From NCBI RefSeq assembly GCF_000967655.1, contig NZ_JXYA01000006.1, positions 184,643-248,642 on the forward strand: DNA of 64,000 nucleotides, given 5' to 3'. The DNA comes from Pseudoalteromonas rubra (GTDB lineage: Bacteria; Pseudomonadota; Gammaproteobacteria; Enterobacterales; Alteromonadaceae). The notes under the pieces were generated by a model. It ran no database searches. It was not told where the DNA came from and worked only from the letters and a program-made list of their open reading frames with translations. The translations under genes were made by a program, and so were the position numbers. Shown piece after piece: positions 10,685-19,482 of the stretch (within the stretch, counting starts at the first letter, position 1; every line of letters begins with the position of its first letter).

Positions 10685-11305
10685 ATGAAAAATACACAAG
10701 CCCTTGAAACCCTTTCTTCTTCACGCAGCCGCCGGTTACTGCGCCTGCTGGTCGCAGCCATGTGCTTTTTAACCATTACCTGGCTGGCCTTTAACACCAG
10801 CTTTCGCTCTCATCAGCTGCTGCACACCAATGCCGACCACACAGGTCGCAGCCTGACCAAACAGCTGGCACTCAACGCTGCTCTGCCACTGAGTCGCATA
10901 GATACCCCCCAGCTCAGAGCCTTGAGCAATCACCTTGCCAGTGACGAATTTGTGCTGTCGGTCAGGCTTTATAATCATCAGGGCCAGTTTATTATCGGCA
11001 ACGATGGCCAGGATACCCCACCCGAGATAACGGACTTGCCCCGCCATTTGGCCGGGCTGACGCAGTCAAAACAACCCATTGTCGAGCCCATTTATGATTC
11101 AGAGCAGCAGCCTATTGGCTTTGTCAGTGTCGAGTACTTAACCGAAGCGGCCATGGCGCAAAGCCACCGCCATTTTCATGAGCTGGGTCGGGTGGTACTG
11201 CTAATGCTGGGCATTGCCTGTATTTTTACCTGGCAGATTGGGCGCGCACTAAAGCGCTGGGAAGTAAAACGTCAGATCCGAAATAGCGTTACTGATGAAG
11301 AATAG
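10685..11305 (+). CDS. smp: AhpA/YtjB (SMP) family membrane protein
   Basis: A 206-residue protein with two predicted membrane helices, at about residues 20-40 and 165-185, flanking a roughly 120-residue extracytoplasmic region. This topology, and the position divergent from serB, match the SMP/YtjB family, known in E. coli as the neighbour of serB. The biochemical role of the family is not established. The double-helix arrangement resembles the sensor part of a signalling protein, but no kinase or cyclase domain follows; the C-terminal cytoplasmic tail is only about 20 residues and basic. Confidence 0.8.
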   Translation: MKNTQALETLSSSRSRRLLRLLVAAMCFLTITWLAFNTSFRSHQLLHTNADHTGRSLTKQLALNAALPLSRIDTPQLRALSNHLASDEFVLSVRLYNHQGQFIIGNDGQDTPPEITDLPRHLAGLTQSKQPIVEPIYDSEQQPIGFVSVEYLTEAAMAQSHRHFHELGRVVLLMLGIACIFTWQIGRALKRWEVKRQIRNSVTDEE

Positions 11306-11371
11306 CATTGCCAGCAGCCCTAAAAACCAGCCTGGGCAACACCCCCTAAAGAAACAAAAAAGTCAAAACAG

Positions 11372-11400
11372 TTGAATGAAAGTTAAAATTTAGATAACAT
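11372..11400 (+). promoter_or_regulatory. Candidate sigma70 promoter of the RiPP-like gene
   Basis: TTGAAT (11372-11377) and TAACAT (11395-11400) are separated by 17 bp in an AT-rich stretch about 90 bp upstream of the small peptide gene at 11493. The predicted leader would contain a hairpin, CGCCGA/TCGGCG, at 11440-11461. Assigned from sequence only. Confidence 0.45.
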
Positions 11401-11492
11401 TTTAGCTGAAAGTTACCATATTGGGTAATTAGCATACCTCGCCGAGCCATTAAAATCGGCGTTGACACAGTTTCAAGTTTAAGGAAAATAAA

Positions 11493-11684
11493 ATGAAATT
11501 ACAGATCAAAAAGAAAAATATAAAAGTGCTATCTAAAGACCGAAATCTTGATGCACAGGTAACGCCAAATGTAGCTGGCGGTCGAATTGAAACTCACGTT
11601 ATTTCTTGCCGATACTGGTGTGGTGATAGATTGACTAACTTTAACTGTAACACTGTGGACGGTATGCACTGTGTTACAGACTGA
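11493..11684 (+). CDS. RiPP-like precursor peptide with VAGG leader and four-cysteine core
   Basis: A 63-residue peptide preceded by an AAGGA ribosome-binding site seven bases from the ATG. The first 30 residues look like a leader: a lysine-rich start (MKLQIKKK), a short LSKD segment, then TPNVAGG ending in a double glycine at 29-30. The remaining 33 residues are cysteine- and Thr/Ser-containing, with Cys at 39, 43, 52 and 60, plus Trp, Tyr and His. This two-part layout is what is expected of a ribosomally made, modified and exported peptide cleaved after GG by a peptidase-containing ABC exporter. From memory, similar small peptides occur in Pseudoalteromonas, often far from their modifying enzymes. 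No modification enzyme, exporter or immunity gene lies in this window. A spurious ORF is the main alternative, but RBS, promoter candidate and leader composition argue against it. Confidence 0.6.
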   Translation: MKLQIKKKNIKVLSKDRNLDAQVTPNVAGGRIETHVISCRYWCGDRLTNFNCNTVDGMHCVTD

Positions 11685-11704
11685 GCCATGCTATAAAGTT
11701 TCTT

Positions 11705-11723
11705 AAGAGGGGCCCCCCCTCTT
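11705..11723 (+). terminator. GC-rich hairpin downstream of the RiPP-like gene
   Basis: AAGAGGGG pairs perfectly with CCCCTCTT across a three-base loop, 20 bp after the stop of the small peptide gene. It could end that transcript or protect its 3' end. The following bases are not a clean U tract, so the terminator call is tentative. Confidence 0.45.
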
Positions 11724-11798
11724 TGCAATTCCAAGCCTATCAGCATTTTGTTCTGCCATATTACCAATGTTAGTACGGTAATTTGTTTATCCATGCTG

Positions 11799-12563
11799 TT
11801 ACCTTCTAAATAGTGACAGCGACGTAACATATACTACCTCAGCAATTTGTTGCTGCGACTCTTCTCGAATAGCGCACAAATGCTCAAACACCTCGACCAC
11901 CCGTTTTGGCACATTGGGCTGTCCTTGATAACCCGCTAACGGCATCGATGGTGCATCTGTCTCCAACACCAATGCTTCCAACGGGACTTGCGCCAGGGTT
12001 GTACGGGTTTTCGACGCCCGCGGATAGCTGATAGTCCCGCCCACGCCGAGTTTAAACCCCAATTTCAGATACGTGTTGGCATCTTGCAGTGAGCCGGAAA
12101 AGGCATGAATAACGCCGCCGTTTTGAGGGGGCAGCTGTTTAAACGCTGCGGCCAGCAGATGATGGCTTTTGCGGTGATGGACAATCAGCGGCAACTTAAG
12201 TGCATTGGCCAGCGCAATATGTTCAATAAACAATTGCTGCTGCGCGGGGATATCCTCCACCATGGCATCAATCCCACATTCACCTATGGCCACCAGCTCT
12301 GAACTATGCTGGTGTGCGAGCTCGGCCAGTTGCGCCATATCATCCGCTTGATGCTGCGTCATAAAATACGGATGCAGGCCAAAGGCGATTTTGACGCTTG
12401 GGTACTGCTGCGCAAAAGCAGGCAAAGTGCGACACTGGGCCAAGGTCACGCCCGGCACCACACAGCGCTCAACACCCAGCGCCTGCGCATCAGCCAGATG
12501 CTGTGGCAACTGGTCTTTGAGCTCATCAAAGTCCAGGTGGCAGTGGGTATCAATAAAGCGCAT
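11799..12563 (-). CDS. yjjV: TatD-family metal-dependent hydrolase (YjjV-like)
   Basis: A 254-residue TIM-barrel amidohydrolase relative. The metal ligands of the TatD family are visible: THCHLD at residues 5-10, the glutamate of GECGID near 98, VHHRK near 132, HAFSG near 155, and the ETDAPSMPL segment near 205. The GVGGTISYPRASKTR segment is closer to E. coli YjjV than to TatD or YcfH. These proteins are nucleases or phosphoesterases of uncertain physiological substrate. The last 15 residues diverge from the usual NNTYxLF ending. The gene follows pdxH on the same strand with only 6 bp between stop and next start, so the two are probably cotranscribed. Confidence 0.85.
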   Translation of the reverse strand: MRFIDTHCHLDFDELKDQLPQHLADAQALGVERCVVPGVTLAQCRTLPAFAQQYPSVKIAFGLHPYFMTQHQADDMAQLAELAHQHSSELVAIGECGIDAMVEDIPAQQQLFIEHIALANALKLPLIVHHRKSHHLLAAAFKQLPPQNGGVIHAFSGSLQDANTYLKLGFKLGVGGTISYPRASKTRTTLAQVPLEALVLETDAPSMPLAGYQGQPNVPKRVVEVFEHLCAIREESQQQIAEVVYVTSLSLFRR

Positions 12564-12569
12564 AAGGCA

Positions 12570-13217
12570 CTAAGGATTCAGGCGCTCAACCTGCCACTGT
12601 CCGCTTGGGTCTTTACGGTACATAAAACGGTCGTGCAGACGGTGCTCTCCCCCTTGCCAGAACTCAATCTGGTGCGGCTTAACACAGTAACCCCCCCAGA
12701 AATCTGGCAGCGGAATATCGCCTTTGGCAAACTTGGCTTTCATGCTGTTAAAGGTTTGCATCAGGGCCTGACGCGAAGACACCGGACGCGACTGTTGTGA
12801 TGCCCAGGCGGCCAGCTGGCTTTCCTTGGGACGAGACAAAAAGTACTTCGCCACTGCGGTGGTTGGCAGCGGCTCAGCCTCACCGTACACAATGACCTGA
12901 CGCTCCAGATTGTGCCAGGGAAAGTGCAATGAAATTTTGTTATTGCCTTTGAGCTCCTGTGCCTTACGCGACCCGGTGTTGGTGAAAAACACGAAGCCGT
13001 TATCGTCCACCTGCTTGAGCAACACAATACGCTGCGACGGCTGGCCGTGTTCATCTACCGTGGCCACGACCATCGCGGTCGGATCGCTGAGGTTGGCGTC
13101 CACCGCCTGTTGCAGCCAGTGTTCAAACTGCACAATCGGGTTGTCATCCAGCTTCTCGCGGGAGAGGCCGTCTTTGGTATATTCGCGACGAATATCATCA
13201 AGTTTCATGGTGGTCAT
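12570..13217 (-). CDS. pdxH: Pyridoxamine 5'-phosphate oxidase
   Basis: FMN-dependent oxidation of pyridoxine/pyridoxamine 5'-phosphate to pyridoxal 5'-phosphate, completing PLP biosynthesis and salvage. At 215 residues it has the usual length. Family motifs are present: the N-terminal RREYTKDGL, the FMN-binding [19 protein letters not shown] region around residues 62-80, [13 protein letters not shown] near 128, and the C-terminal PDFWGG and [12 protein letters not shown] segments with the substrate-binding RLHDR. It is followed closely by the TatD-like gene and preceded by a terminator that separates it from argS. Confidence 0.96.
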   Translation of the reverse strand: MTTMKLDDIRREYTKDGLSREKLDDNPIVQFEHWLQQAVDANLSDPTAMVVATVDEHGQPSQRIVLLKQVDDNGFVFFTNTGSRKAQELKGNNKISLHFPWHNLERQVIVYGEAEPLPTTAVAKYFLSRPKESQLAAWASQQSRPVSSRQALMQTFNSMKAKFAKGDIPLPDFWGGYCVKPHQIEFWQGGEHRLHDRFMYRKDPSGQWQVERLNP

Positions 13218-13231
13218 TCCTTATATAACAC

Positions 13232-13255
13232 AAAAGGCCGCAATATTGCGGCCTT
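13232..13255 (-). terminator. Intrinsic terminator after argS
   Basis: A 22-base perfect palindrome centred at 13244 (GGCCGCAATATTGCGGCC core), followed on the minus strand by TTTTGTG. It lies 50 bp beyond the argS stop and just ahead of pdxH. Confidence 0.75.
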
Positions 13256-13303
13256 AGTCTAGCATGTAATGGACTGGGTGAGCTGCATGATCTCACCCGG
13301 CAC

Positions 13304-15046
13304 TTACATCTGCTCCATCACCTCAATGCCCAGCAGATCCAGACCGGTGTGCAGTGTTTTGGCAACCAGATTACACAACAACAGTCGGCTTTCGCGTACC
13401 TCAGCAGCCACATCGTCTTTGAGGATTGGACAGGCTTCGTAAAAGGTCATGTACAGACTCGCCAGCTCGTACAGATAACCACACAATACGTGCGGTGTTG
13501 CTTCGCCGATCATCAGGTCTAACACTTCTTCCAGTTGCAGAAGCTTGAGCGCCAGCGCCTTTTCCTGTGGCTCAACAATGCTGATGCTGCCACTGAGTGC
13601 AGCGCTGTCTACTCCGGCTTTACGGAAGATACTACGCACACGGGTATAAGCATACTGCAAATAAGGGGCCGTAGCGCCTTCAAAGCTCAGCATGGTATCC
13701 CAGTTGAAGATGTAATCACTGGTACGGTGCTTCGACAAGTCCGCGTATTTTACCGCACCAATGCCCACTTTACGGGCGATTTCAGCACGGGCTTCTTCGC
13801 TTAGCTCAGACGCGCGGTCGGCCAGTTTCTCGCTGGCACGGCTGACGGCTTCATCGAGAAGTTCAGCCAGCTTTACCGTACCGCCGGTACGGGTCTTGAA
13901 TGGCTTACCATCGCTGCCCATCATAGTACCGAACGGGCAGAACTCATAGCTGGTTTCGTCGCGCAGCAGACCGGCCTTACGGGCAGTCAGCTCAACCTGA
14001 TTAAAGTGCAGACTCTGACGCGCATCAACGAAGATCAGGATACGCTCGGCACCCAGCTCATTGGAGCGATAGTCACAGGCCGCCAGATCGGTTGTGGCAT
14101 ACAGGAAGCCGCCGCCGGATTTTTGCACGATAAACACCGACGGCTCGCCGTCTTTGTTTGCCAGCTCATCCAGGAACACCACCTGTGCACCCTGATCTTC
14201 AACCGCAATGTTTTTCTCTTTTAGCAGCTCGATAATACCGGCCAGACGATCGTTGTAGGCACTTTCTGCCATGATGTCATCGCGAGTCAGCGTCACATTA
14301 AGCTTTTTGTATACTTCTTCAGAGTGCTTAACAGAAGTGTCGATAAACAGCTGCCACAACTTCTGACAGTGCGCATCGCCGCCTTGCAGCTTAACCACGT
14401 AGTCACGTGCTTTGTCCGAGAAGCCTTCTTCGTCGTCAAAACGCTTCTTGGCATCACGGTAGAAAGTTTCTAAATCGGCCAGGGCCACATTTTCCAGGTC
14501 AATGCCTTGTGCCAGCATGTCTTCCAGATGGGCGATCAGCATACCAAACTGAGTACCCCAGTCGCCCACATGGTTCTGACGCGTGACTTTGTCACCACGG
14601 AACTCAAGGGCGCGTACCACTGCATCACCAATGATGGTTGAGCGCAGGTGACCTACGTGCATTTCTTTGGCCAGATTTGGCGATGAGAAGTCCACCACCA
14701 CGTTTTTTGCCTGAGCGTGTTCAGCTACGCCCAACTTGGCATCCTGATTAGCCGCTTCCAGGCTGGTTGCCAGGAACTCAGGCTTCAGGTGGATATTGAT
14801 AAAACCCGGGCCGGCGATTTCGGTTTTAGCAGCCAGGTCGCTGACATCCAGATTGTCGATGATTTTCTGTGCCAGCTCACGCGGGTTGGTTTTCAGTGCT
14901 TTCGCGGCGCCCATTGCGCCATTGATCTGATAATCACCAAACTGTGCGCGGGTGCTTTGCGTGACCGCCGGGTTAGTGCCTTCAGGGATCCCTGCCGCGG
15001 CCATCGCAGACAGAGCTTTTTCAATCAGAATACTTTTAATGTTCAT
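13304..15046 (-). CDS. argS: Arginyl-tRNA synthetase
   Basis: Class I aminoacyl-tRNA synthetase that charges tRNA-Arg in the cytoplasm; 580 residues, normal for the family. The HIGH-type signature appears as HVGHLRS near residue 130. The N-terminal Add1 tRNA-binding domain occupies about residues 1-90 and the anticodon-binding domain lies after about residue 460 ([32 protein letters not shown]). The KMSK loop is replaced by the variant [13 protein letters not shown] near 385, as in many bacterial ArgS. It is flanked by prfC upstream and a strong terminator downstream. A tRNA-Arg gene lies 3.9 kb away. Confidence 0.97.
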   Translation of the reverse strand: MNIKSILIEKALSAMAAAGIPEGTNPAVTQSTRAQFGDYQINGAMGAAKALKTNPRELAQKIIDNLDVSDLAAKTEIAGPGFINIHLKPEFLATSLEAANQDAKLGVAEHAQAKNVVVDFSSPNLAKEMHVGHLRSTIIGDAVVRALEFRGDKVTRQNHVGDWGTQFGMLIAHLEDMLAQGIDLENVALADLETFYRDAKKRFDDEEGFSDKARDYVVKLQGGDAHCQKLWQLFIDTSVKHSEEVYKKLNVTLTRDDIMAESAYNDRLAGIIELLKEKNIAVEDQGAQVVFLDELANKDGEPSVFIVQKSGGGFLYATTDLAACDYRSNELGAERILIFVDARQSLHFNQVELTARKAGLLRDETSYEFCPFGTMMGSDGKPFKTRTGGTVKLAELLDEAVSRASEKLADRASELSEEARAEIARKVGIGAVKYADLSKHRTSDYIFNWDTMLSFEGATAPYLQYAYTRVRSIFRKAGVDSAALSGSISIVEPQEKALALKLLQLEEVLDLMIGEATPHVLCGYLYELASLYMTFYEACPILKDDVAAEVRESRLLLCNLVAKTLHTGLDLLGIEVMEQM

Positions 15047-15234
15047 TGTGTTTCCTTTGGGTCAGTGCCTGCGTGTGCACTGAGCAAACATCATCGGCGC
15101 CCTCTGGCGCCGGCATAAAACGCGGCTCGTTCAGTTAAGCGAACGGGCAGGCCGGACATACCAGCTTAAAATAAGCTTGTGCGTCAAATCAACCCGTCCC
15201 CTCACTTTTACGGGCACTTAACAGCCCATTGTGT

Positions 15235-16824
15235 TTAGTGTTCGCGTGTCTGGTGGAACTGCACGTCCGGATAGCGCTCCATCGACAGGTTCAGGTTAAC
15301 GCGACTTGGTGCGATATAGGTCAGGTTATCGCCCCCATCCAGCGCCAGATTCTGCTCACACTTACGACGGAACTCGGCCAGCTTCTTCTCGTCATCACAG
15401 TGCACCCAGCGCGCCGTCTGTACGCTAATGCTTTCATAAATGGCATCGACGTTGTATTCAGATTTCAGACGCGCCACAACCACGTCAAACTGCAGCACAC
15501 CAACGGCGCCGACGATCAGGTCGTTGTTGATCAGCGGACGGAACACCTGCACCGCACCTTCTTCCGACAACTGTACCAGGCCTTTCAGTAGCTGTTTTTG
15601 CTTGAGTGGATCTTTAAGACGAATACGACGGAACAGCTCAGGGGCAAAGTTCGGAATACCGCTGAACTTGAGTTTTTCACCCTGGGTGAAGGTATCACCA
15701 ATCTGGATGGTGCCATGGTTGTGCAAACCAATGATGTCACCGGCAAAAGCTTCCTGTGCACGTTCACGGTCACCGGCCATAAAGGTCACGGCATCGGAAA
15801 TGCTCACCTGCTTGCCAAGGCGTACATGGTTCATTTTCATGCCCTGCGTGTATTTACCCGACACGATACGCATAAAGGCGATACGGTCGCGGTGTTTCGG
15901 GTCCATGTTGGCCTGAATTTTAAATACGAAGCCGGTGAACTTCTCATCGTCGGCGCTCACTTCACGCTCGTCCGTCTGACGCGGCAGCGGCGACGGCGCC
16001 CACTCTGTCAGGCCATCCAGCATATGGTCTACACCAAAGTTACCCAATGCAGTACCGAAATACACCGGCGTCAATTCGCCGCTCAGGAATAGTTCTTTAT
16101 CGAATTCATGTGAGGCACCAATCACCAGTTCCAGCTCTTCACGCAGCTGCTCGGCCAGGCTTTCACCGATGGCGGCATCTAAGTCGGTGTTGTCGAGCCC
16201 TTTAATGGTGCGAACGTCCTGAATAGTATGGCCCTGACCAGTTTGGTACAAAATGGTCTCGTCGCGATGGATGTGGTAAACCCCTTTAAACTCTTTACCA
16301 CAGCCAATTGGCCAGGTAATGGGCGCGCACATGATGTTCAGTTCAGTCTCAACTTCATCCAGCAGCTCCATCGGGTCACGGATATCGCGGTCCAATTTGT
16401 TCATAAAGGTCACGATAGGCGTATCACGCAGGCGGGTGACTTCCATCAGCTTACGAGTACGATCCTCAACACCCTTAGCGGCGTCGATAACCATCAAACA
16501 AGAGTCCACAGCAGTCAGGGTACGATAGGTATCTTCCGAGAAGTCTTCGTGTCCCGGCGTATCCAGCAGATTTACCAGGCTATCGTTGTAAGGAAACTGC
16601 ATCACAGAAGTGGTTACCGAGATACCCCGTTCTTTTTCCATGTCCATCCAGTCTGATTTCGCATGCTGGTTAGAGCCACGACCTTTAACTGTACCGGCTT
16701 GTTGCAGGGCCTTACCGAACAACAATACTTTTTCGGTGATGGTGGTTTTACCCGCATCCGGGTGCGAGATGATAGCGAAAGTACGTCGCTTATTTATTTC
16801 ATTGAGGAAAGTCTGATCTGCCAT
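15235..16824 (-). CDS. prfC: Peptide chain release factor 3
   Basis: GTPase that recycles RF1/RF2 from the ribosome after termination. The 529-residue product has the P-loop HPDAGKTT near residue 21, the switch region [11 protein letters not shown], the [16 protein letters not shown] motif near 88 and NKLDRD near 142, followed by the EF-Tu-like and RF3 C-terminal domains. Its length matches E. coli PrfC. It is transcribed alone; the ~290 bp upstream region shared divergently with the thioesterase gene contains a nine-bp hairpin at 16866-16890. Confidence 0.97.
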   Translation of the reverse strand: MADQTFLNEINKRRTFAIISHPDAGKTTITEKVLLFGKALQQAGTVKGRGSNQHAKSDWMDMEKERGISVTTSVMQFPYNDSLVNLLDTPGHEDFSEDTYRTLTAVDSCLMVIDAAKGVEDRTRKLMEVTRLRDTPIVTFMNKLDRDIRDPMELLDEVETELNIMCAPITWPIGCGKEFKGVYHIHRDETILYQTGQGHTIQDVRTIKGLDNTDLDAAIGESLAEQLREELELVIGASHEFDKELFLSGELTPVYFGTALGNFGVDHMLDGLTEWAPSPLPRQTDEREVSADDEKFTGFVFKIQANMDPKHRDRIAFMRIVSGKYTQGMKMNHVRLGKQVSISDAVTFMAGDRERAQEAFAGDIIGLHNHGTIQIGDTFTQGEKLKFSGIPNFAPELFRRIRLKDPLKQKQLLKGLVQLSEEGAVQVFRPLINNDLIVGAVGVLQFDVVVARLKSEYNVDAIYESISVQTARWVHCDDEKKLAEFRRKCEQNLALDGGDNLTYIAPSRVNLNLSMERYPDVQFHQTREH

Positions 16825-16865
16825 TAGTCAATTCTTTTGGTTATACGCGGATCCACACACGCTAC

Positions 16866-16890
16866 GCAAAGTGTGCGCATGACACTTTGC
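16866..16890 (-). promoter_or_regulatory. Hairpin in the prfC leader region
   Basis: GCAAAGTGT (16866-16874) and ACACTTTGC (16882-16890) are exact inverse complements across a seven-base loop, about 40 bp upstream of the prfC start. No T-tract follows on either strand, so it is not a standard terminator. It could be a leader structure or a dyad operator. Confidence 0.4.
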
Positions 16891-17115
16891 AGGGTCATCC
16901 GGCGGGTTCATTTTTAATCATCCTCTATTTTCGCCGATCTTGGCACTTTTAACAATCAATGAAACCCAGTTCAGTCAGGATTTCACGCCACAACAGGCCA
17001 ATTCTGCCCTGCGCCTCTCAAAACCTGGGGGTTATGTGAATATTTATTGAATAAAATGACTTGCTTGCAGCGGGTCTGATAGGATAGTTCCAATTCCAGA
17101 AAAAGGCATAACGAT

Positions 17116-17856
17116 ATGAACAACAAGCTTTTTGTAATACCTAAACCCAATCCCAATGCCAAACTCAGATTATTCTGTTTTCCTTATGCTGGCGGCTCTC
17201 CGGCCATTTATATGCCCTGGAGTAGCGAGCTTCACCCCGAGGTAGAGCTGGTGCTGCTACAGTTCCCGGGTCGCGGTGCGCGTATGGGCGAACCTGCGTA
17301 TGTTGAGATGCAACACAAAGTAGATGAATTATTAGCTCACCAGGCCTTCTTGACTGAGAAACCCTATGTGCTGATGGGCCACAGCCTGGGTAGCCGGGTC
17401 ATTTTTGAAGTGACTAAACACCTGGTGGAGAACAATGCGCCGCTACCGCGTCACCTTATCGCATCGGGAAGCCGTGCGCCCCACACCGCCTCGGTGAAAG
17501 AGCGTATTTACGACCTGCCCCATGATGCCTTTGTTGAGGAACTATACAAACTGAATGGCACGCCAAAAGAGCTGCTCGAGCACAAAGAGTTAATGGAATT
17601 ACTGCTGCCCTTGCTGAGAGCCGATTTTCAGATTGCCGAATGCTATCGCGCTCAGGCAACCACTCTGCCATGCCCAATCACAGTGTTCCATGGTCATGAT
17701 GATATCGAGATCAGCGCCGAGCAGCTGCACGGCTGGCAGGATTTAACTGAACATAAGATTGATATTCATTACTTCAATGGCGGGCATTTCTTTATCAACC
17801 AGTGTCGCGATGAAGTGTTAAAGACGGTCAACCAGGTGCTCAGCAGAATAGTATAA
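17116..17856 (+). CDS. Type II thioesterase (NRPS/PKS editing)
   Basis: A 246-residue alpha/beta hydrolase of the GrsT/SrfD type. Such enzymes remove misprimed or stalled acyl groups from carrier proteins of assembly lines. Visible features are the family start LFCFPYAGGS near residue 19, the nucleophile elbow GHSLGSR near residue 90, an FHGHDD acid region near 193 and the catalytic His in GGHFF near 220. An AAAAAGG ribosome-binding site precedes the ATG. It stands alone between prfC and the zntB-like gene, about 7.6 kb from the hybrid NRPS/PKS gene, with housekeeping genes between. It could serve that assembly line or another one elsewhere. Confidence 0.9.
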   Translation: MNNKLFVIPKPNPNAKLRLFCFPYAGGSPAIYMPWSSELHPEVELVLLQFPGRGARMGEPAYVEMQHKVDELLAHQAFLTEKPYVLMGHSLGSRVIFEVTKHLVENNAPLPRHLIASGSRAPHTASVKERIYDLPHDAFVEELYKLNGTPKELLEHKELMELLLPLLRADFQIAECYRAQATTLPCPITVFHGHDDIEISAEQLHGWQDLTEHKIDIHYFNGGHFFINQCRDEVLKTVNQVLSRIV

Positions 17857-17922
17857 TACTGATTGCCAAAACTCCTAAGTTGACCAATTATAAACACACA
17901 GGTTTATGTCTAGGTAATTAAA

Positions 17923-18882
17923 ATGGAAGGCTTACTTCATGCGCTCGTGCTCGACGGTCAGGGTGGTGCAACCCAGGTCACAGACTTAACACAGGCACTC
18001 AAAGATGAGGCACCTGTATGGCTGCACTTTGACTACACCAGCGAAGCAGTTCAACACTTTCTGAGTCAGCTGGAGTTTCTGCAAGAATGGGAGTGGCAGG
18101 CCCTGCTTGCAGAAGAAACCCGTCCTCGCGTGACTCGCGCCAATCACGGGTTGTTGCTGTTTTTACGCGGCGTCAACCTCAACCCCAGACAAAACCCCGA
18201 AGACATGGTCTCGGTGCGCTGTTTTGTCAGTAAAAACGTGCTGATCACCTGTCGTAAGCGCGTGCTGATCTCTATTGAAGATCTGCGCAACGCGCTGTTG
18301 GATGGCAGCTCAGTCACGACCATCAGTGATCTGATCTGTGCTTTGATTGATCGCCTCACCCATCGTATGCAAGACACCCTGTGGCAGGTCGAAGAACAAC
18401 TGGATGATTTTGAAGAGCAGCTGGACAAAGAAGAGAGCCAGCCCGATTATCATCAGATAACCTTGCTGAGGCGTCAGGTGATCTCCTTAAAGCGCTACAT
18501 AAAGCCTCAGCGTCAGGCCATCTATGACTTGATTGATACTAAGGTAAGCTGGCTGAACCTTGAACAGCGCCGCTTGCTCGGTGAAGCAAATAACACCCTG
18601 AGCCGCTATATCGAGGAGCTTGAGGCCAGCATAGAGCGCGCCCAGGTACTTCAGCAAAGTATTGCTAATCAGCTGAATGAGCAGCTTAACCAGCGCATGT
18701 ATATTATGTCGGTAGTCGCAGCCCTGTTCTTGCCGCTGGGGTTTTTAACCGGTCTGCTGGGCGTCAACATTGGTGGCATTCCGGGCACAGAAAGCCCTTG
18801 GTCATTCAGTATCTTTGTGATTGCCCTGGTGATATTAACGGTTGCCGTGGCTGTGTTGTTTAAACGAAGAAAATGGATATAA
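17923..18882 (+). CDS. zntB: ZntB-like CorA-family metal transporter
   Basis: A 319-residue inner-membrane protein of the CorA superfamily. A long N-terminal cytoplasmic domain rich in coiled-coil helices (about residues 140-255) is followed by two C-terminal membrane helices near 262-284 and 292-312. The pore-loop signature between them reads GVNIGGIPG, the variant typical of ZntB zinc transporters rather than the YGMNF of CorA. Known ZntB proteins mediate Zn2+ flux. A candidate promoter, TTGACC (17880-17885) and TTTATG (17903-17908) with 17 bp spacing, lies just upstream. The gene is followed by tRNA-Arg on the other strand. Confidence 0.88.
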   Translation: MEGLLHALVLDGQGGATQVTDLTQALKDEAPVWLHFDYTSEAVQHFLSQLEFLQEWEWQALLAEETRPRVTRANHGLLLFLRGVNLNPRQNPEDMVSVRCFVSKNVLITCRKRVLISIEDLRNALLDGSSVTTISDLICALIDRLTHRMQDTLWQVEEQLDDFEEQLDKEESQPDYHQITLLRRQVISLKRYIKPQRQAIYDLIDTKVSWLNLEQRRLLGEANNTLSRYIEELEASIERAQVLQQSIANQLNEQLNQRMYIMSVVAALFLPLGFLTGLLGVNIGGIPGTESPWSFSIFVIALVILTVAVAVLFKRRKWI

Positions 18883-18917
18883 CGGGAAACTTTGCCGGTG
18901 TGGCGCGTGACGTAAAA

Positions 18918-18992
18918 TGGCGCTCTCGCTAGGGATCGAACCTAGAACTTGGCCTCCGGAGGGCCACGTGATATCCATTTCACCACGAGAGC
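18918..18992 (-). tRNA. tRNA-Arg (anticodon CCG), CCA encoded
   Basis: Read on the minus strand, the cloverleaf is complete. Acceptor stem GCTCTCG pairs with CGAGAGC, the D arm is GTGA...TCAC, and the anticodon stem TGGCC/GGCCA encloses loop CTCCGGA with anticodon CCG. The T arm is CTAGG-TTCGATC-CCTAG, the discriminator is G, and CCA is encoded (18918-18920). It reads CGG codons. Confidence 0.96.
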
Positions 18993-19213
18993 AACATCTT
19001 AGTGGTGCCAATAATAATCATATCCAGTGGCAAATACCAGTCATTGTTGTCTATATGCTTAATTTATGGTCTAAAACTCGAAAAAAGACTTCACACAGAG
19101 CGAAATTCGCGATATTTAACTATGCTTAGAACAATAACAATAATGACGACCTGCAGATACGCGGAAAATTGGTCTTCCCGTATCGGCATGACATCATCTG
19201 AGAGGACCGTATT

Positions 19214-19396
19214 ATGACTCTAATGACCACTGAACAAGTTGCTGAATTTTTAGATGTTAAAGTGGAGCGTGTCAGACGACTGGCACGAGAGAACCTGCTG
19301 GTTGCCAAACAGCAGGATGACCAGGGTGAACCCATTTTTGATAAAGACGACGTTGAAAAATACAAAGAGCTGGCACAACGTTTGGGAGGTATTTAA
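19214..19396 (+). CDS. Small helix-turn-helix DNA-binding protein
   Basis: A 60-residue protein with one recognisable module, an excisionase/MerR-type winged helix-turn-helix: TTEQVAEFLDVKVERVRRLARENLLVA at residues 5-31, then a short wing and an acidic tail. An AGAGGA ribosome-binding site lies 8-9 bases before the first ATG; a second in-frame ATG at 19223 is possible. It lies about 220 bp from tRNA-Arg, a position sometimes occupied by recombination-directionality factors of integrated elements. No integrase or attachment repeat was found, so a free-standing small regulator is as likely. Confidence 0.75.
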   Translation: MTLMTTEQVAEFLDVKVERVRRLARENLLVAKQQDDQGEPIFDKDDVEKYKELAQRLGGI

Positions 19397-19482
19397 TAAG
19401 GTACTGGCCACTCCCCCCTGTTTCTTCACCGGATTAGCTTAATGCCCGAATAACACTCGGGCCTTAACGCTACATCAAGCAA

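Noticed and set aside
11462..11490. TTGACA with AAAATA 17 bp later near the RiPP-like gene as a promoter
   Set aside because: The would-be -10 covers the ribosome-binding site and start codon, so a transcript from it could not be translated normally.
11594..11830. Minus-strand reading frame opposite the RiPP-like gene
   Set aside because: It runs through the GC-rich hairpin and antisense to the small peptide gene, with no family features or supported start.
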